Assembly (NCBI GenBank): GCA_947648765.1
Contig: CANSOY010000006.1
Location: 1 to 50,364 of the forward strand
Direction: 5' to 3'
Length of the DNA: 50,364 nt
DNA from: an uncultured Clostridium sp.
GTDB lineage: Bacteria; Bacillota; Clostridia; TANB77; CAG-508
In this document: positions 28,735 through 38,068 of the stretch, piece by piece
How the letters are laid out: each line of letters opens with the position of its first letter
Numbering within the stretch: the stretch's first letter is position 1
Made by a program: the position numbers and the translations under genes
Notes under the pieces: model-generated
Told to the model about the DNA's origin: nothing
What the model saw: only the letters and a program-made list of their open reading frames with translations
The model's database searches: none

Positions 28735-29586
28735 ATGGTAAAAAAGACAGGATTAGGGAGAGGGCTTGATGCGTTATTTGCAGAAATGCCTGCTATAGAA
28801 GAAAAGAAAGAAATTAAACCAGGAGAAGTGATTGAAAAAATTCGCTTAACCGAAATTGAGCCAAATAAAGGACAACCAAGAAAGCAATTCGATTCCGAAA
28901 GTTTAGACGAATTAGCGGAATCCATTAAAAGATATGGTGTCATTCAACCAATTATTGTGTCAAAACAAGACGAATATTACGAGATTATTGCTGGAGAAAG
29001 AAGATGGAGAGCTGCTAAACGAGCAGGCTTAGAGGAAATGCCATGTATTGTCCGTGATGATGACGAAAGAAAGAAACGAGAAATCTCTTTGATTGAAAAT
29101 ATCCAAAGAGAAGACTTAAATCCAATTGAAAAAGCAAGAAGTTTCAAAGAGTTAATGGAAGAGTATTCGCTTACCCAAATGCAAATGTCTGAAATCATTG
29201 GCATTAGCAGAAGTGCGATTGCTAATACCATTCGTATCTTAAATTTGGATAATCGTGTGATTGATTTAGCCCTAGAGGGAAAACTAACAGAAGGACATTG
29301 CCGTTCTTTGGTTTCCGTGGATGACCCAGAAAAACAATATAAACTAGCACTTAAAATCATTGAAACAGGGGACAGCGTAAGAGATATTGAAAGAAAGGTA
29401 AAAAATGGAAAACAATTAAAAGAAAAAGACAAGAAATATGAAGCCATTTACCACGATATCGAGAACCAATTCCAAGGTTTCTTTGGAACCAAAGTAAAAT
29501 TAGATGCTGGAAAGAGAAAAGGAAAAATTATCATTGAATATGCATCAAATGACGATTTAGAGAGAATACTAGAACTAATTAAGTAG
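28735..29586 (+). CDS. parB: Chromosome-partitioning protein ParB/Spo0J
   Basis: 283 residues. The CTPase domain has RKQFDSESLDELAESIK and GERRWRAAKRAG; an HTH follows (SLTQMQMSEIIGISRSAIANTIRIL, about 145-170); the C-terminal dimer domain ends ERILELIK. Eighteen bases after parA. I did not find a consensus parS site (TGTTTCACGTGAAACA) in the window. Confidence 0.94.
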   Translation: MVKKTGLGRGLDALFAEMPAIEEKKEIKPGEVIEKIRLTEIEPNKGQPRKQFDSESLDELAESIKRYGVIQPIIVSKQDEYYEIIAGERRWRAAKRAGLEEMPCIVRDDDERKKREISLIENIQREDLNPIEKARSFKELMEEYSLTQMQMSEIIGISRSAIANTIRILNLDNRVIDLALEGKLTEGHCRSLVSVDDPEKQYKLALKIIETGDSVRDIERKVKNGKQLKEKDKKYEAIYHDIENQFQGFFGTKVKLDAGKRKGKIIIEYASNDDLERILELIK

Positions 29587-29595
29587 GGGAGAAAG

Positions 29596-30096
29596 ATGGA
29601 AGAAATACTAAACTTTGTAAGAACAGAAAATTTTAGCCTAATCCTATTAGCACTAATTGTTGTGTTAATTCTTGCTTTTATCATTCTTTGCATTCGTATG
29701 CACAAAATCCGAAAAAATTATACGGATTTTATGAAGAAATTAGGGGATGGAAATTCCCTAGAAGAAATGATGAAAGCCTATATTAAAAGCGTAAAAGACA
29801 TTGAAAAAAGAGAAGACGAAATCGAGAAATACTTGGTCAGTCTAGATAACAATGTAGACCGATGTTTCCAAAAAATTGGTGTCCATCGCTATAATGCTTT
29901 CAAAGACACAGGAAGCGAACTTAGTTTTACACTTGCTATTTTAGACAAAGACAACACAGGAATTATGCTAAATGGTATTTATTCTTTTGAAGGCTCCAAT
30001 ATTTATGCAAAGCCGATTGAAAAGGGAGAATCCAAATATGTATTGTCCCAAGAAGAAAAAATTGCCCTAGAAAAAGCAATGACAGAAAAAAGATAG
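29596..30096 (+). CDS. DUF4446 membrane-anchored protein
   Basis: 166 residues with an N-terminal membrane helix (FSLILLALIVVLILAFIILC, about 13-32), then a coiled coil and a soluble domain including VHRYNAFKDTGSELSFTLAILD, which is typical of DUF4446 (Bacillus YyaB-like neighbourhood) proteins found after parB in Clostridia. Function unknown. It follows parB by nine bases and has a TAG stop. Confidence 0.8.
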   Translation: MEEILNFVRTENFSLILLALIVVLILAFIILCIRMHKIRKNYTDFMKKLGDGNSLEEMMKAYIKSVKDIEKREDEIEKYLVSLDNNVDRCFQKIGVHRYNAFKDTGSELSFTLAILDKDNTGIMLNGIYSFEGSNIYAKPIEKGESKYVLSQEEKIALEKAMTEKR

Positions 30097-30114
30097 GGAA
30101 GAGGAAGATTACTA

Positions 30115-30144
30115 TTGACAAAAATGCTATAGTAGTGCTAAAAT
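30115..30144 (+). promoter_or_regulatory. Promoter of the tRNA-Ser pair
   Basis: TTGACA (30115-30120), 18-base spacer, TAAAAT (30139-30144), about 30 bases before the first tRNA-Ser. Confidence 0.7.
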
Positions 30145-30174
30145 AATACCGTTACTGTTTTGGTAACGGACCAT

Positions 30175-30266
30175 GGAGAGGTGGTCGAGTTGGTTTAAGG
30201 CACCAGTCTTGAAAATTGGCATAGGTTTGTAGCCTATCGTGGGTTCGAATCCCACCCTCTCCGCCA
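30175..30266 (+). tRNA. tRNA-Ser (UGA)
   Basis: 92 nt class II tRNA with acceptor GGAGAGG/CCTCTCC, anticodon loop CTTGAAA (TGA), a long variable arm (TAGGTTTGTAGCCTA), T-arm GGGTTCGAATCCC and encoded CCA. Confidence 0.95.
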
Positions 30267-30270
30267 ATAC

Positions 30271-30361
30271 GGAGGCGTACCCAAGTGGTTGAAGGGGGCA
30301 GTTTGCTAAACTGCTAGGGTTCGTAAGGGCCGCGGAGGTTCAAATCCTCTCGCTTCCGCCA
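30271..30361 (+). tRNA. tRNA-Ser (GCU)
   Basis: 91 nt class II tRNA with acceptor GGAGGCG/CGCTTCC, anticodon loop TTGCTAA (GCT), long variable arm and encoded CCA. It follows tRNA-Ser(UGA) by four bases. Confidence 0.95.
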
Positions 30362-30362
30362 T

Positions 30363-30402
30363 AAAATAACACAGAGAATTGATTTTCTTTGTGTTATTTT
30401 TT
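30363..30402 (+). terminator. Terminator of the tRNA-Ser pair
   Basis: AAATAACACAGAGAA pairs with TTCTTTGTGTTATTTTTT, an extended stem with a T run. Confidence 0.75.
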
Positions 30403-30592
30403 ATGCCAAATAACGACGCACGAAAATGAAGTTTAAGCCAATTTTATTGAATAGACATATAACTTGATATAAAATAGATGAAAATCGAAATATGAGCAAA
30501 ATAACGAGAGCTGGTAAGAAAAATAGAAATCGGGACAACAATCGAAATGGCTATCCACATTTTTGAATAAATTTGTGGATATGGATTAGAAA
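30403..30592. other. Gene-free spacer after the tRNA-Ser pair
   Basis: About 190 A-rich bases with no supported gene. It contains one pair of sites, ATCCACA and TGTGGAT, near 30552-30580, which are DnaA-box-like but incomplete. Confidence 0.4.
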
Positions 30593-30632
30593 AAAAGAGC
30601 AAGTTTTGAACAACTTACTCTTTTCTTTTTAT
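30593..30632 (-). terminator. Terminator of the dehydratase-activase gene
   Basis: On the minus strand AAAAGAGTAAGTTGTTCAAAACTTGCTCTTTT forms a hairpin followed by T's, overlapping the stop of the gene at 30629. Confidence 0.7.
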
Positions 30633-33600
30633 TTTACGATTTTAGGCTCGGAAAAATCTTCTACAATGTTTTCCTTGTCCACCATTTCTTTTTCCTTCAT
30701 TTGGCGTTTTAGATTGTCTTTCGCAACCGTCATTAATAATTTAATACGGTTTGTTTGGTTTGCCTCACTTGCACCAGGGTCGTAGTCAATCGGAGAAATG
30801 TTGGCTTCTGGATATTTGCTACGAATGGTTTTAATAACACCTTTTCCAACAACATGGTTTGGAAGACAAGCAAATGGTTGCACACAAATAATGTTTGGAA
30901 TACCATGCTCAATGTATTCAATCATTTCAGCCGTTAAGAACCAGCCTTCTCCTGTCTGATTTCCAATGGATAAGACATCTTTTACCTTGGTTTCTAATTC
31001 CCAGATGTTGCAAGGAAGTAGATAGCCTTTTTTGGAAGATTTTAAGGCAACAACTGCATCTTTTTCTAAAATATCGATTAGGTTAATAGCAGTTCGGAAG
31101 ATTTTTGCCTTTACTTTATCTGTTTTTAATAAGGTATTAAAGGTAACTTTATGTGTTGCAATAAACTTCACAAAGCCCATGAAATCTGGTAAAACAACTT
31201 CTGCGCCTTCTTCTTCCAATTTATTAGCCACAAAGTTATTGCCAAAAGGATGATACTTAATTAAAACTTCTCCGACAATGCCAACTTTTGGTTTTGGAAC
31301 AGAGGTATCTAATGGAATTTTTTCAAAATCATTTACCATTTTATAAATACTGTTCTTGAACTCTTTTGCGGTAGATTTTTCAAGGTATTTCTTGCATTTT
31401 TCCATCCAAGTATCAAATAAGGCTTGGGTTTCTCCTTTATTAACTTCATAAGCACGGTTTTTCGTTAATAGTTTTTGCAATAAATCCGCATAAACAACGG
31501 TTTTCAAAAGACGTTCGACTAATGCAGGTGTAATCTTGAAGCCAGGCATTTTTTCCATACCAACGACATTGAAAGAAATAACTGGAATGTTTGGGAAGCC
31601 AGCATCCTTCAAGGCTTTTCGGATAAATCCGATATAGTTCGTAGCACGGCAACCGCCACCGGTTTGCGACATAATTAACGCTGTTTTGTTTAAATCATAT
31701 TTTCCTGATTGAAGTGCCTCAATCATTTGACCCGTTACTAAAATCGATGGATAACAAGCATCGTTATTAACGTATTTCAAGCCGGTCTCAACGGTATGTT
31801 CTGTACACTCTCGTAAAAGTTCTACATGATAACCGCTTGCTTTTACAGCAGTTTCTAGCAACTCAAAATGAATTGGTGCCATTTGTGGTATTAAAATCGT
31901 GTAATCTGAACGCATATCTTTGGTGAAAATCTTTTTACGAACAGCGTAATCGCCCGTCGCAGAGGCATCTTCTTTCTTTTCTCTTTCACGTTTGTGCATA
32001 CTAGCAAGAAGCGAACGAATACGAATACGAACAGCCCCGAGATTGTTGATTTCATCAATTTTAATGAGCGTATACATCTTACCAAAACTCGATAAAATCT
32101 CCTCGACTTGGTCAGTTGTAACAGCGTCAACACCGCAACCGAAAGAATTTAATTGCACTAATTCTAGGTCAGGATGTTTTCCAACAAATTCTGCTGCTGC
32201 ATAAAGTCTTGCATGGTAAACCCATTGGTCTACAACACGCAAAGGACGCTTTGCTTCTGCTTTATCTGAAACACTATCTTCGGTAAGGACACAAAGTCCA
32301 AGACTGGTGATTAAAGTGTCAATTCCGTGATTTACTTCTGGATCAGAATGATATGGTCTTCCTGCTAAAACAATTCCTTTTACATGATTTTGCTCCATAT
32401 AGGACAAGGCTTTTTGCCCTTCTGCACGGATGTCTGCTTTACATTTTTGATATTCTTGTTCTGCAAGAGTTGCAGCGATTTCTAGTTCTTTTTTCGTAAA
32501 ATGATATTCTTGAAATTCTGGTAATTCAAGCAAAGTTTCCACTAAAGCCTTCTTTTCAAATGGTAAGAAAGGATTTAGGAAATGAATCTCTGGATTTTTC
32601 AATTCTTCCACGTTATTTTTCAATACTTCAGAATACGAAATAACAATCGGGCAGTTATAACGGTTATCTGCATCCTTATACTCTTTGCGAGAGTAAGGCA
32701 TACAAGGATAAAAAATGGTTTTAACTCCTTGGTTAATGAGGCTTACGATATGACCATGTGAAAGTTTTGCAGGGAAGCAAACTGACTCAGATGGCATGGA
32801 TTCAATTCCTTTTTCATAGGTCGTACGGGAACTCTTTTCCGATAGAATAACACGAAAGCCTAAATTGGTAAGGAAGGTAAACCAGAAAGGATAATCTTCA
32901 TACATATTTAGAACTCTAGGAATACCAATGGTTCCACGTGTTGCTCTTTCCTCTAACAATGGCTTGTAACCAAAGATACGCTCCTGTTTATATTTCACAA
33001 GGTTTGGTAGTTCAGATTTACCAGTAACAATGCCAGCGCCCTTTTCACAACGGTTTCCAGAGATATGTGTTTGTCCATTGCTGAAACGGTTAATGGTCAA
33101 AAGGCAGTGGTTCTCACACTTGTTACAACGCACATGAGAAGTGGTAATTTCCAAACGGTCCAAATCCTCTAATTTCATAAGAGTGGAGGTATATTCCATA
33201 TCCAAATTTACTTGGTATTGTTCTTTTGCAAGAAGAGCCACACCATAGGCCCCCATAAGTCCTGCAATATCTGGACGAATGACTTTCTTTCCAACGACTA
33301 ACTCAAAAGCACGAAGAACCGCATCGTTATAGAAGGTTCCGCCTTGTACAACAATATGGTCGCCAAGTGTTGATACATCACGTACTTTCATTACTTTTTG
33401 AATGGCGTTTTTAATAACCGAATAGGAAAGTCCTGCTGAAATATCTCCAACAGAATAACCTTCCTTTTGGGCTTGTTTAATTTTAGAATTCATAAAAACG
33501 GTACAACGAGAACCCAAATCGACTGGAGTTCTGGCATCAATCGCATCAGAAACAAACTCTGGTAACGATAGGTTCAAACTCTTGGCAAAGGTTTCAATAA

Positions 33601-34954
33601 AAGAACCACAACCAGAAGAACAAGCCTCATTGAGCATAATGTTATCAATCGAGCCATTTTTCATACGAATATATTTCATATCTTGCCCGCCAATATCTAC
33701 AATACTGGTAACCTCCGGTAAGAATTCTTTAGCAGCGGTATAGTGAGCAATGGTTTCAATTTCGTTCAAATCCACATTCAAAGCGGTCTGGATTAACTTT
33801 TCGCCATATCCAGTAACACCACTAAAACGAACTGTTACTCCCTTTGGCAATTCGGCATAAAAGGTTTTCAGCATTTGAATCACACTTTGAAGAGGATTTC
33901 CTTCATTGCTTCCATATAAAGAATACAATAATTCATTATCTTCTCCAATAGCGACTAATTTGGTTGTTGTAGAGCCTGCATCAATTCCCACATAGCAATT
34001 TCCTTGGTAGGTTTTTAAGTCGCCTCTTTTTACGGTTTCTTTTGCATGACGCTCTTTAAATTCTTCATATTCCGCATCAATCGAAAAGAGTGGATTAAGC
34101 GGGTTAGAAGTATCATCATGATAATTTTTTAATAAAGCCAATTTTCCTTTTAATTTTTCAACCGAAACAATGGTTGATTGCATTGAATCTAAAGCAGCCC
34201 CTTTGGCTACTAATAGATGGGCTTCTTCTGGTACAATAATTTGAGGACCTTCTAAGGATAAAGTCTCAATAAAACGAGTGCGTAACTCAGATAGATAATT
34301 CAAAGGTCCGCCTAAAAAGGCTACATTTCCACGAATTGGTCTTCCACAAGCAAGCCCACTAATCGTTTGGTTAACAACCGCTTGAAAAATGGATGCTGCG
34401 ATATCTTCACGGGCAGCTCCTTCATTTAATAATGGTTGAATATCTGTTTTTGCGAAAACACCACAACGAGAAGCAATTGGGTAAATCATTTTATGCTGTT
34501 CTGCAAGTTCGTTAAGACCAAAGGCGTCCGTATGCAACAAAGAAGCCATTTGGTCGATAAACGCACCAGTACCACCAGCACAAGTACCATTCATACGTTG
34601 TTCAATAAACTGGTCAAAATAGATAATCTTTGCATCTTCTCCGCCAAGTTCAATTACAACATCGGTCTGCGGAATATACGTTTCAACTGCCCTTTTACAA
34701 GCAACCACTTCCTGAATAAAAGGAAATCCTAGAAACTTTGCAGTTGACATTGCACCAGAACCAGTTAGAGCAATGGTGTAATCATAATCGGCATACTGCT
34801 TGCTCAAAGTTTCTAATACATTGTATACGGTATTTTGCGTATCCGAAAAATGTCTTTGGTAATCTTTATATATGGTATTTAGGTTATGGTCCATTACAAT
34901 AATTTTTACGGTAGTAGAACCAACATCAAGTCCTACGTGTAAAATTGGATTCAT
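30629..34954 (-). CDS. Acyl-CoA dehydratase activase / HgdC-like fusion protein (BadF/BadG and DUF2229 domains)
   Basis: 1441 residues. Two ASKHA ATPase modules sit in tandem: GLDVGSTTVKIIVMD (residue 8) with NGTCAGGTGAFIDQMA, and GIDAGSTTTKLVAIG (about 325) with EACSSGCGSFIETFA. The cysteines at these sites resemble the [4Fe-4S] ligands of the 2-hydroxyglutaryl-CoA dehydratase activator. A DUF2229 region and an HgdB-like C-terminal part with several cysteines follow. Such giant fusions are common single genes in Clostridia; the substrate is unknown and no acyl-CoA genes are adjacent. Start follows AAGGAGGTAGTAAT. Confidence 0.88.
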   Translation of the reverse strand: MNPILHVGLDVGSTTVKIIVMDHNLNTIYKDYQRHFSDTQNTVYNVLETLSKQYADYDYTIALTGSGAMSTAKFLGFPFIQEVVACKRAVETYIPQTDVVIELGGEDAKIIYFDQFIEQRMNGTCAGGTGAFIDQMASLLHTDAFGLNELAEQHKMIYPIASRCGVFAKTDIQPLLNEGAAREDIAASIFQAVVNQTISGLACGRPIRGNVAFLGGPLNYLSELRTRFIETLSLEGPQIIVPEEAHLLVAKGAALDSMQSTIVSVEKLKGKLALLKNYHDDTSNPLNPLFSIDAEYEEFKERHAKETVKRGDLKTYQGNCYVGIDAGSTTTKLVAIGEDNELLYSLYGSNEGNPLQSVIQMLKTFYAELPKGVTVRFSGVTGYGEKLIQTALNVDLNEIETIAHYTAAKEFLPEVTSIVDIGGQDMKYIRMKNGSIDNIMLNEACSSGCGSFIETFAKSLNLSLPEFVSDAIDARTPVDLGSRCTVFMNSKIKQAQKEGYSVGDISAGLSYSVIKNAIQKVMKVRDVSTLGDHIVVQGGTFYNDAVLRAFELVVGKKVIRPDIAGLMGAYGVALLAKEQYQVNLDMEYTSTLMKLEDLDRLEITTSHVRCNKCENHCLLTINRFSNGQTHISGNRCEKGAGIVTGKSELPNLVKYKQERIFGYKPLLEERATRGTIGIPRVLNMYEDYPFWFTFLTNLGFRVILSEKSSRTTYEKGIESMPSESVCFPAKLSHGHIVSLINQGVKTIFYPCMPYSRKEYKDADNRYNCPIVISYSEVLKNNVEELKNPEIHFLNPFLPFEKKALVETLLELPEFQEYHFTKKELEIAATLAEQEYQKCKADIRAEGQKALSYMEQNHVKGIVLAGRPYHSDPEVNHGIDTLITSLGLCVLTEDSVSDKAEAKRPLRVVDQWVYHARLYAAAEFVGKHPDLELVQLNSFGCGVDAVTTDQVEEILSSFGKMYTLIKIDEINNLGAVRIRIRSLLASMHKREREKKEDASATGDYAVRKKIFTKDMRSDYTILIPQMAPIHFELLETAVKASGYHVELLRECTEHTVETGLKYVNNDACYPSILVTGQMIEALQSGKYDLNKTALIMSQTGGGCRATNYIGFIRKALKDAGFPNIPVISFNVVGMEKMPGFKITPALVERLLKTVVYADLLQKLLTKNRAYEVNKGETQALFDTWMEKCKKYLEKSTAKEFKNSIYKMVNDFEKIPLDTSVPKPKVGIVGEVLIKYHPFGNNFVANKLEEEGAEVVLPDFMGFVKFIATHKVTFNTLLKTDKVKAKIFRTAINLIDILEKDAVVALKSSKKGYLLPCNIWELETKVKDVLSIGNQTGEGWFLTAEMIEYIEHGIPNIICVQPFACLPNHVVGKGVIKTIRSKYPEANISPIDYDPGASEANQTNRIKLLMTVAKDNLKRQMKEKEMVDKENIVEDFSEPKIVK

Positions 34955-35000
34955 ATTACTACCTCCTTGTAAGAAAATTTAAGTCCACATAATCTAGTTC

Positions 35001-35029
35001 ATTTTATCGTGAAAATGTTGATTTGTCAA
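35001..35029 (-). promoter_or_regulatory. Promoter of the dehydratase-activase gene
   Basis: Minus strand TTGACA (35024-35029), 17-base spacer, TAAAAT (35001-35006). Confidence 0.75.
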
Positions 35030-35130
35030 ATAAAATGAGGCATAAATTACCAAAGAAAATAGAAAAAAAGTTCTAAAAAATACTTGTCTACCATATATTG
35101 AAACAAAGTATAAAAAGGAGGGAAAAAAAG

Positions 35131-35680
35131 ATGCCAAAAAGATATCAAATAATTGTGCGGGATTGCTGTTATTTTGCTCTTAATTGGAGGAGGTGTTTTG
35201 TGGGGGAAAAAACAAAAAGAAAAAAAGGTGGAAGAATATATCCCACAAGAGGAAATTTCAGAGGAACAAGAAAGGATGACCATTGTTTCGTTATATTATC
35301 TGGATGAACAAGCTACAACTCTAAAAAAAGAAGACCGTTTAGTGGATGTAAAATCCTTAGTAAATAATCCATATGAAACTTTATTTAATTTATTAAAAGA
35401 AAAACCAAAAGCAGAAAATCTAAAAAGTGCAATACCAGAAGGAACCATCTTCCAGAAAGCAGAATTAAAAAACGGGACTTTATATCTAGATTTATCCAAA
35501 GAGTTTATCGACAACCACCCTGGCGGTAAAAATGAAGAATTACAAACCATTTATTCAATCGTAAATACATTATCTGAACTAATTGAAGTAAATAGTGTAA
35601 AATTTTTAATTAACGGAGAAGAAAATTTGAAATTTAAAGATGAACAAATAAATTTTACAGAACCATTTATAAAAATATAA
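35131..35680 (+). CDS. GerM/GerMN-domain protein, made by a +1 frameshift at CGG
   Basis: ATG 35131 follows AAAAAGGAGGG. Frame 0 gives MPKRYQIIV then GTG CGG (CGG at 35158-35160, codon 10); without a shift the product has no known features. The +1 frame from GGG (35159-35161) continues GIAVILLLIGGGVLWGKK, completing a membrane anchor, and then the GerMN domain: TIVSLYYLDEQATTL, NPYETLFNLLKEKP, GTIFQKAELKNGTLYLDLS and TIYSIVNTLSEL. Joined length about 182. GerM is involved in sporulation and germination; GerMN proteins are surface lipoproteins or membrane proteins. The +1 frame has no ribosome binding site of its own. Confidence 0.8.
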
Positions 35681-37065
35681 AAAAATAAAATAAAAAAACT
35701 TTATTCAAAAATAAAAAACAAAAAAATATTTTTCGCATAAAATAAATTTATAAAAATTAAACAAAAAGTATTTTTCAAATGAAATAAAAATATAGTTGTA
35801 ATAAAAATTAAAATTAAAAAATAATTTAGAAATAAAAATATAGAAATGTGTGAAACAAAAAATGCCAAAAAGTAAAAAACAATAAAAAGGTAAAAAGAAA
35901 AAATAAAAAGAAGAGAATAAAAGCAGACAAAAGGAAAGATTACATAACAACAAAAAAAGAAACAAGCAAAAAAGACTTCGAAAAGAAAAATATCCAAAAT
36001 ATCTTTTCCAAATAAAACAAAAAATACGAATGACTTGGAAAGAGAATTTTGAAAAAAATAAAAAATTAAAATTTGCAAAAAACAAATAAAAAAGTAGGGA
36101 TAGCAATAAAAAGACAAGATAGACGAATAAAAAAGAAACCAGAAAGCCAAAAAAACAGAAACAAAATAGGCAAAAATGTAAAAATGGAAGATTGGCAAAA
36201 TAGCAATACGTCAGAAGAGAAAATAAAACAAGAAATTCTAGAAAACAAGAATGGGAATAAAACAGAAAATGCGAAAAAATAAAACAAGATAAAAACACAA
36301 AAAGAAAGTAGCGAAAATAAAAACGGAAATTAAAAATAAATAATTAAAAAAATAAAACAAAAAAGAATTAAATTAAAAAAATAGATTCAAAAAGAAATAA
36401 ATTATTTTATTAGATATTTTATTCAAACAAAAAACAAAGAATAAAAAGAAAAAACAAAAATAAAATAAAATTAAAAATTGTTTGCAAAAAAATTAAAACG
36501 AAAAAAAGATTTTTGAATAAAATATTTTTGCAAAAAGAAAATAAAAAATATTTTTTGAAAGAAATAAAATATTTTTCTGAATTAAAAATAAATTAAATAA
36601 TAAAAAAATCGCAAATAAAAAAATCAAATATAAAAACAAAAAAGACAAAAAATAAAAGTGAACAAAAAGAGATACGAAAAAATGAAAAAAAGATAAAACT
36701 TGGAGAAAAAAAGTGAAACAAGAAAAGTAGTTTTGAGCATAAAAAAGGGGCTGTGTAAAATCTATTTTTTCTTGTGTAAAACAAAATTGATAGATTAGGA
36801 TTCAACCCCAAATAGATGAGAAAAAGAAGTCGCAGAACACAAAAAGGGCAGATTTTCAAAAAAATGAAAACAGCTTCAAAGAATAGGGATATCAATAAAA
36901 AACGGATATGGGAAATGAAGCATGACTACATTGGCAAGCAAAAATGACAAAAAAGGAAGGGACTAGATAGAAAAGCATAAAAACTAAAAAGACAAGAAAC
37001 AGAAACGGCAAGCTAGAAAAAATCTCCTCGAAGAAAAAAGGAAAAAACTTCCTCTTCAAAAACAC
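35681..37065. other. 1.4 kb A-rich, strand-skewed stretch without genes
   Basis: The plus strand is dominated by A with little T and G, largely runs of A broken by single T, G or C. Open frames on the minus strand encode only low-complexity Phe/Leu/Tyr strings without ribosome binding sites, so I annotate none. At 36747-36760 GGGGCTGTGTAAAA resembles ends of some insertion sequences, but no transposase is near. No tRNA, CRISPR or known RNA was seen. Confidence 0.7.
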
Positions 37066-37097
37066 AAAAAAGTAAAAGAATTTTCTTTTACTTTTTT
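37066..37097. terminator. Palindromic terminator at the edge of the A-rich stretch
   Basis: AAAAAAGTAAAAGAA and TTTTCTTTTACTTTTTT form a near-perfect palindrome with A and T runs, usable in both directions; it overlaps the 3' end of the small gene at 37088. Confidence 0.7.
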
Positions 37098-37252
37098 AAG
37101 ATTTTATAAATTTTAGAGGCTTTCAAAAATAAAGAAAAATGATCTAAAAAATATTCTACTTCATATAAAGAATGAAAAAAATTATTTTGATTTGTATTGA
37201 ATTCTTTTTGGTATAAAAAATGATTTTTCGGTAAGTTTTTCTTTTGCATCAT
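37088..37252 (-). CDS. Small protein of unknown function (54 residues)
   Basis: Starts MMQKKNLPKNHFLYQKEFNT after AAAGGTGAT and continues NNFFHSLYEVEYFLDHFSL to KIYKILKK and TAA. The ribosome binding site, mixed composition with an amphipathic helix, and a terminator directly at its end support a real gene. No signal or membrane segment. It is divergent from trmN6. I do not recognise a family. Confidence 0.55.
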   Translation of the reverse strand: MMQKKNLPKNHFLYQKEFNTNQNNFFHSLYEVEYFLDHFSLFLKASKIYKILKK

Positions 37253-37270
37253 ATCACCTTTTCTTAGAAA

Positions 37271-37299
37271 TTGAAAAATAAGACATTTTAGGATATAAT
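37271..37299 (+). promoter_or_regulatory. Promoter of the trmN6-rsmI operon
   Basis: TTGAAA (37271-37276), 17-base spacer, TATAAT (37294-37299). Confidence 0.75.
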
Positions 37300-37341
37300 A
37301 TAAGATATGAATTGAAAAAATAGAATGTGTAGGAAAAAGAA

Positions 37342-38067
37342 ATGGAAGAAAGAATTGACGATTTACAATTACAAGGGCTAAAAATTATTCAAAATCCAGA
37401 ATGGTTTTGTTATGGCGTAGATAGTGTGCTCTTATCGGATTTTGCAAAAGATATCCATACAGGAGATACGATTATTGATTTCGGATGTGGGAATGGAATT
37501 TTGGAATTGTTAGTGGCTGCTAAAACGAAGGCCAAGAAAATCGTGGGAGTAGAAATACAAAAAGAAGTAGCAAACCTTGCAAAACGAAATGTAGCATTCA
37601 ATCAATTAGAAGAAAGAATCGAAATATTACAGGCAAATGTAAAGGAATTAGGAAAACATTTTTCACAAGATACCTTTGATGCCGTTATATCGAACCCACC
37701 ATATATGCGAGCAGATTGTGGTATCATGAATGAAAATAAGCAAAAAAGAATAGCAAGACATGAAATGGAGGGGGCTTTAGAAGATTTTGTGCGAATGAGT
37801 TTCTTCTTATTAAAAGATAAAAAGCCATTATATATGATATATCGAACAGAAAGATTGGTAGATTTGATTGCGTGCTTTCGCCAAAATAAAATAGAGCCAA
37901 AAGAAATTCGTATGGTACAATCCAAAATAGGACAAGCCCCACAGTTATTTTTAGTCAAAGGCATAAAAAACGCAGGGGTAGAACTACGAATGAAAGAACC
38001 ATTAGTTGTTTATGACGAAAAAGGAAATTACACAGAGGAAATATTAAAGATTTATGAAAGGAACTAA
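37342..38067 (+). CDS. TrmN6-like tRNA/protein N6-adenine methyltransferase
   Basis: 241 residues. SAM-binding TIIDFGCGNGILELLVAA (about 42-60) and the catalytic NPPY motif SNPPYMRADCG (about 118), both typical of the TrmN6/YfiC group that methylates A37 of tRNA-Val; the start ERIDDLQLQGLKIIQNPEWFCYGVDSVLL is characteristic. The substrate is inferred from family. It ends one base before the rsmI start context, so the two form an operon. Confidence 0.85.
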   Translation: MEERIDDLQLQGLKIIQNPEWFCYGVDSVLLSDFAKDIHTGDTIIDFGCGNGILELLVAAKTKAKKIVGVEIQKEVANLAKRNVAFNQLEERIEILQANVKELGKHFSQDTFDAVISNPPYMRADCGIMNENKQKRIARHEMEGALEDFVRMSFFLLKDKKPLYMIYRTERLVDLIACFRQNKIEPKEIRMVQSKIGQAPQLFLVKGIKNAGVELRMKEPLVVYDEKGNYTEEILKIYERN

Positions 38068-38068
38068 G

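Noticed and set aside
27851-29595. A parS site near parAB
   Set aside because: No sequence close to TGTTTCACGTGAAACA was found in the window; TGTTTCAC at about 25217 lacks the second half.
25042-30592. GACGCACGA shared by the spacers after mnmE and after the tRNA-Ser pair as a repeat family
   Set aside because: Only nine bases match and the surroundings are A-rich, so chance is enough.
35701-36895. Phe/Leu/Tyr-rich minus-strand frames in the A-rich stretch as membrane proteins
   Set aside because: They follow from the base composition alone, overlap each other in several frames, and have no ribosome binding sites.
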